From assembly GCA_946800325.1 (NCBI GenBank), contig OX326961.1:50432293-50496292 (forward strand): 64,000 nt of DNA, given 5' to 3'. Below the pieces are notes generated by a model. That model saw nothing but the letters and a program-made list of their open reading frames with translations. It was not told the origin of the DNA and made no database searches. Below, piece by piece: positions 61,699-64,000 of this stretch. How positions within the stretch are numbered: the first letter of the stretch is position 1; each line of letters begins with the position of its first letter. The DNA is from Luzula sylvatica. Lineage: Eukaryota > Streptophyta > Magnoliopsida > Poales > Juncaceae. Made by a program: the position numbers and the translations under genes.

Positions 61699-62595
61699 TG
61701 TTTTTTTTTGTTTTTTTTTTGTTTTGTTATGTTAACACATTCGAGAAAGAGGTAAATTTTAGCGAAATTATGTTAATATGAAAAGCTGAATTAACGCAAA
61801 CAAAAAAAATCAGACAAATTTATATATGTGAATGTTTTAAAATAAAAAAATAGTATTTGACTGAAGAACTATTATTATGAAAATGAGATAAAAATACAGA
61901 AATATAAAAATACTAATTTAAATTCATTGGTCTGCAATAGTAGCAAGATTTTTTTGAATTTTCTATTACATTGAAAATAAAATAATAATATTTAGATCCT
62001 ACGTCGAAAGAAAAGAAACATGTGATCCTACGTCGAATTAAAAAATCATATTGTCTGATACAAAAATAAGGATGCGTAATTTAGAGTTATTTTAATTACT
62101 ATTAACATGTCGGTCAATTTTTTTAATAATAATGAATTAGTTCTTGTGTAATTAATAAAAATCAACATTTCTCCGATATTTTCTCTCAAAAATGATTGTG
62201 TTTGCATTGTCACTATTATATTTCTTGAATTTCATAGATTTTCTAATATTGTTTTAAATTACTTCCTTGTTACGATCGAATCAAACATAAAGTATATATA
62301 TTGTTATAAATTGCTAATATATTTATTGAATTTCATGTATTTTCCAGAAGTATAAAATTAGTTTGCAAAAAATATCTAATTCAAGTGATCGCGATATTTT
62401 ATTTTGAAAATATTTTTTTATTTTAATTACATAAGATCTCTTCCATGCTAACAGAATATTTAGTTGTACATGTAAGTAAAAAAAAATATTAAAAAAAGAA
62501 CTCAGAAGTGCTGTTTTAATCTGAAAGATCAATCATATGTTTGTGAAGACCCCAGTCTATCACTACTGCACAAATATCTTCATCGTTCACAAATT
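61241..62595. repeat. Block tail, fourth copy
   Basis: Matches 24041-25340. Contains a short (AT)n and a TTTTTTTTG repeat at 61662-61735. The family X LTR-like repeat is absent here: the sequence goes from AGTATAAAATTAGTT straight to TGCAAAAAATATC at about 62362. Confidence 0.6.
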
Positions 62596-62680
62596 TGGGG
62601 TGAGAGAGGCTCGAACTCTCGACCTCAGGATACCTCAATAGCTATGAGACCTACGCGCTAGCCAACTGCGCCACCACCCC
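62596..62680 (-). tRNA. Elongator tRNA-Met (CAT) with an 11-nt intron
   Basis: Minus strand. Acceptor GGGGTGG pairs with TCACCCC plus discriminator A. D-arm GCGC/GCGC with AGTTGGCTA loop. Anticodon loop begins CTCATA (anticodon CAT), and an 11-nt insert before TCCTG fits the intron known in plant elongator tRNA-Met genes. T-arm GAGAG-TTCGAGC-CTCTC is complete. A- and B-box positions are intact. No T run follows directly; the first strong one is about 110 nt downstream, so termination may be inefficient. Confidence 0.8.
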
Positions 62681-62719
62681 TTTCTTGTTTCATCTCTATC
62701 ATAAGACATAAACGTATAA

Positions 62720-63180
62720 TGTTTTTTTTTTTTTTTTTTTTTTATCCAACCAACTAATCACCCCAGAGCTAGCCGCTGCAACTAGCTGAGGCCCAGTCAC
62801 CCCAATGGCCCTTCGCCGGAGAGTTTACTCGTTCGCTAGTTTGCTAAAGTTAAGGTTCCATTGTTCACCCATGATGTCATGTGTAATTCAGGGGTTATGA
62901 AATATGGTTCGTTTTGTTAACAGGTTTGTCTAAGCGGGGTTTAGGTCATGTTTATTGTATGAGATTTTGGGTACTGTTTATTAAAAAGATATTTTGGTCA
63001 ATAAAATATAAATTTCATAATTTAAATAGTTTTAAAATTTAAAATTTTGTCTAATTTAACATCAACCTAACAAAATTGATAAATTTGATATTATGTAAGT
63101 TTGGTATGGATAAATTTGATATTAATAATGATTATTAGGTATAAATACGATATTAACAATTTACAATGGAGAAGCAAAAT
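62720..63180. other. Intergenic stretch with poly(T), no gene seen
   Basis: T run of about 23 nt at 62721-62743, then unassigned sequence. No repeat partner seen in the window. Confidence 0.4.
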
Positions 63181-63190
63181 ACTTTATTAT

Positions 63191-63384
63191 GGTAGTAAAT
63201 GAATACAAAGTGTTGATTAAGGAGAGAGAGATATTGCGGTTAAAAGAGCGGAAGTGAGTGTGAATGAATCTAGAGAAATTGAGAAGAACCTGGACGAATG
63301 AACTTTGGAATTGATAAATTTGAAGGAACTAATCAATTCCTCTCATGAGAATCATTTAGAAGCAGAGGAACAGGACCAATGATT
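63191..63384 (+). pseudogene. WEB family (DUF827) coiled-coil gene fragment, broken
   Basis: Reads EYKVLIKER, a 2-nt shift in a GAGAGA run, then DIAVKRAEVSVNESREIEK, a TGA, then TLELINLKELINSSHENH and LEAEEQ before another stop. The pattern 'LTLELI..KE...S.H..HLEAEEQ' is typical of the plant WEB1/PMI-type coiled-coil proteins that regulate chloroplast movement. The short length, shift and stop make it a pseudogene fragment. It sits about 60 bp left of a Helitron-like 3' hairpin, so capture by a Helitron is possible. Confidence 0.55.
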
Positions 63385-63448
63385 TTTTAGTTTGGGAGAA
63401 AAATATATTTAAAAAACCCGCACTAAAAAGTAAAAACTACATCAAAAA

Positions 63449-63480
63449 CCCGCCGCGAAGCGCGGGCTAATTTCGGAGTA
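63449..63480 (+). mobile_element. Decayed Helitron 3' terminus
   Basis: CCCGCCGCGAAGCGCGGG followed by CTAATTTCGGAGT: the same hairpin as the Helitron ending at 27963, but the CTAG end is mutated. No 5' end identified. Confidence 0.6.
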
Positions 63481-63510
63481 TAATAAAACAATGTAAGATG
63501 AATTAAGGAA

Positions 63511-64000
63511 CTAATCGACTAGCTTGACACCGTGTTCGACATCCTCACAATGCCTCACGTGACGGTCAATCGAACCCACATCACCCTCTTTCTTTAATCT
63601 GCAATTATAAGTTGGTGGTGTTAGGTTACAAGGCTCCATTGAAAAAGCTCTCTTACAAGGCTTTGCTGGTTTTCGATTTCTCGGATTAAGCAAAATCCAA
63701 GGTTTCAAACCCCCGAGACCTTGGCCCATATAACCAAATGTAGACCAACCGGTAGTCACCAATATATCAGTATAACTCATTAAAAACATTTCTGCCAGGG
63801 CCTTTTCATTGTGTGATTTATTCTCAGTTCGTTGTCTTGATTCTTGTGTTGGTTGAAAGAAGCTAATTGTTTCTCCATTTCCGATGTTATTCTCGTGATA
63901 CATTGCTTGTAGCTTCTCCAAGTATTCCGAGTATAGAGAAGTTATAAGAACTGATATTGATCTTGTTTTGTTGTTCGTTGGTATTGAAGTCGAGTTTAGG
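63511..64000 (-). CDS. GT37 xyloglucan-type alpha-fucosyltransferase, C-terminal part (partial)
   Basis: The frame is open from the right edge to TAG at 63511-63513, about 162 residues. It contains SVLITSLYSEYLEKLQAMY, ETISFFQPTQE, then the strongly conserved block ALAEMFLMSYTDILVT, WSTFGYMGQGLGGLKPW, SMEPC and the ending HVRHCEDVEHGVKLVD. This is the C-terminus of plant GT37 fucosyltransferases (FUT1 type), Golgi type II membrane enzymes that transfer fucose from GDP-fucose to galactose of xyloglucan or arabinogalactan; the ST.GWSTFGY region lies in the nucleotide-sugar site. The N-terminal membrane anchor lies outside the window. Which acceptor this member uses cannot be told. Confidence 0.92.
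   Translation of the reverse strand, partial: LNSTSIPTNNKTRSISVLITSLYSEYLEKLQAMYHENNIGNGETISFFQPTQESRQRTENKSHNEKALAEMFLMSYTDILVTTGWSTFGYMGQGLGGLKPWILLNPRNRKPAKPCKRAFSMEPCNLTPPTYNCRLKKEGDVGSIDRHVRHCEDVEHGVKLVD

Overview
The window is nuclear plant DNA, most likely from a eudicot. It is AT-rich and intron-containing, holds an intron-bearing elongator tRNA-Met, and is packed with plant-type hAT, Mutator-like, Helitron, LINE and LTR elements. Host genes are few. The 3' end of a small plant-specific gene runs off the left edge (1-330, +). The 3' part of a GT37 xyloglucan-type fucosyltransferase runs off the right edge (63511-64000, -). Between them, four copies of one small five-exon gene for an Eaf7/MRGBP-like NuA4 histone-acetyltransferase subunit lie on the minus strand (9951-10699, 17573-18321, 46786-47555, 58940-59690). 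The introns break this gene into pieces that do not look like a gene in any single reading frame. Joined by consensus splice sites, every copy gives an open protein of 121 or 128 residues.

Layout. 1-7.2 kb: left-edge gene, AT-rich sequence and LINE relics. 7.2-8.3 kb: repeat carrying a 208-bp hAT MITE. 8.3-23.6 kb: a near-identical tandem duplication of about 7.6 kb. Each unit holds one Eaf7-like gene, a LINE 3' fragment and a 4.3-kb hAT element (the left copy lacks its right end) that itself carries a solo LTR. 23.6-29.8 kb: LINE tail, tRNA-Met pseudogene, Eaf7 5'-UTR fragment, a hAT MITE and a Helitron. 29.8-33.5 kb: a head-to-head mosaic of LTR-element pieces plus a LINE. 33.5-37.2 kb: repeats and a 440-bp insertion with 17-bp direct flanks. 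37.3-41.3 kb: a complete but non-coding LTR retrotransposon. 41.3-46.2 kb: repeats and an (ATT)n tract. 46.2-51.3 kb and 55.8-62.7 kb: the third and fourth copies of the Eaf7-bearing repeat, each with its own later insertions. 62.7-64 kb: a WEB-like pseudogene fragment, a Helitron terminus and the fucosyltransferase.

The Eaf7-like gene has been multiplied as part of a large duplicated block (gene, LINE 3' end, repeat tail). Insertions present in one block and absent from another give empty sites, so their order can be read. The two observations most worth following are the Eaf7 amplification and the LTR retrotransposon. The region just after the 5' LTR of that element is not complementary to a tRNA 3' end. 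It is an exact 15-nt complement of a segment inside the element's own LTR, which suggests self-priming. All functional statements are made from sequence by eye; no database search was possible.
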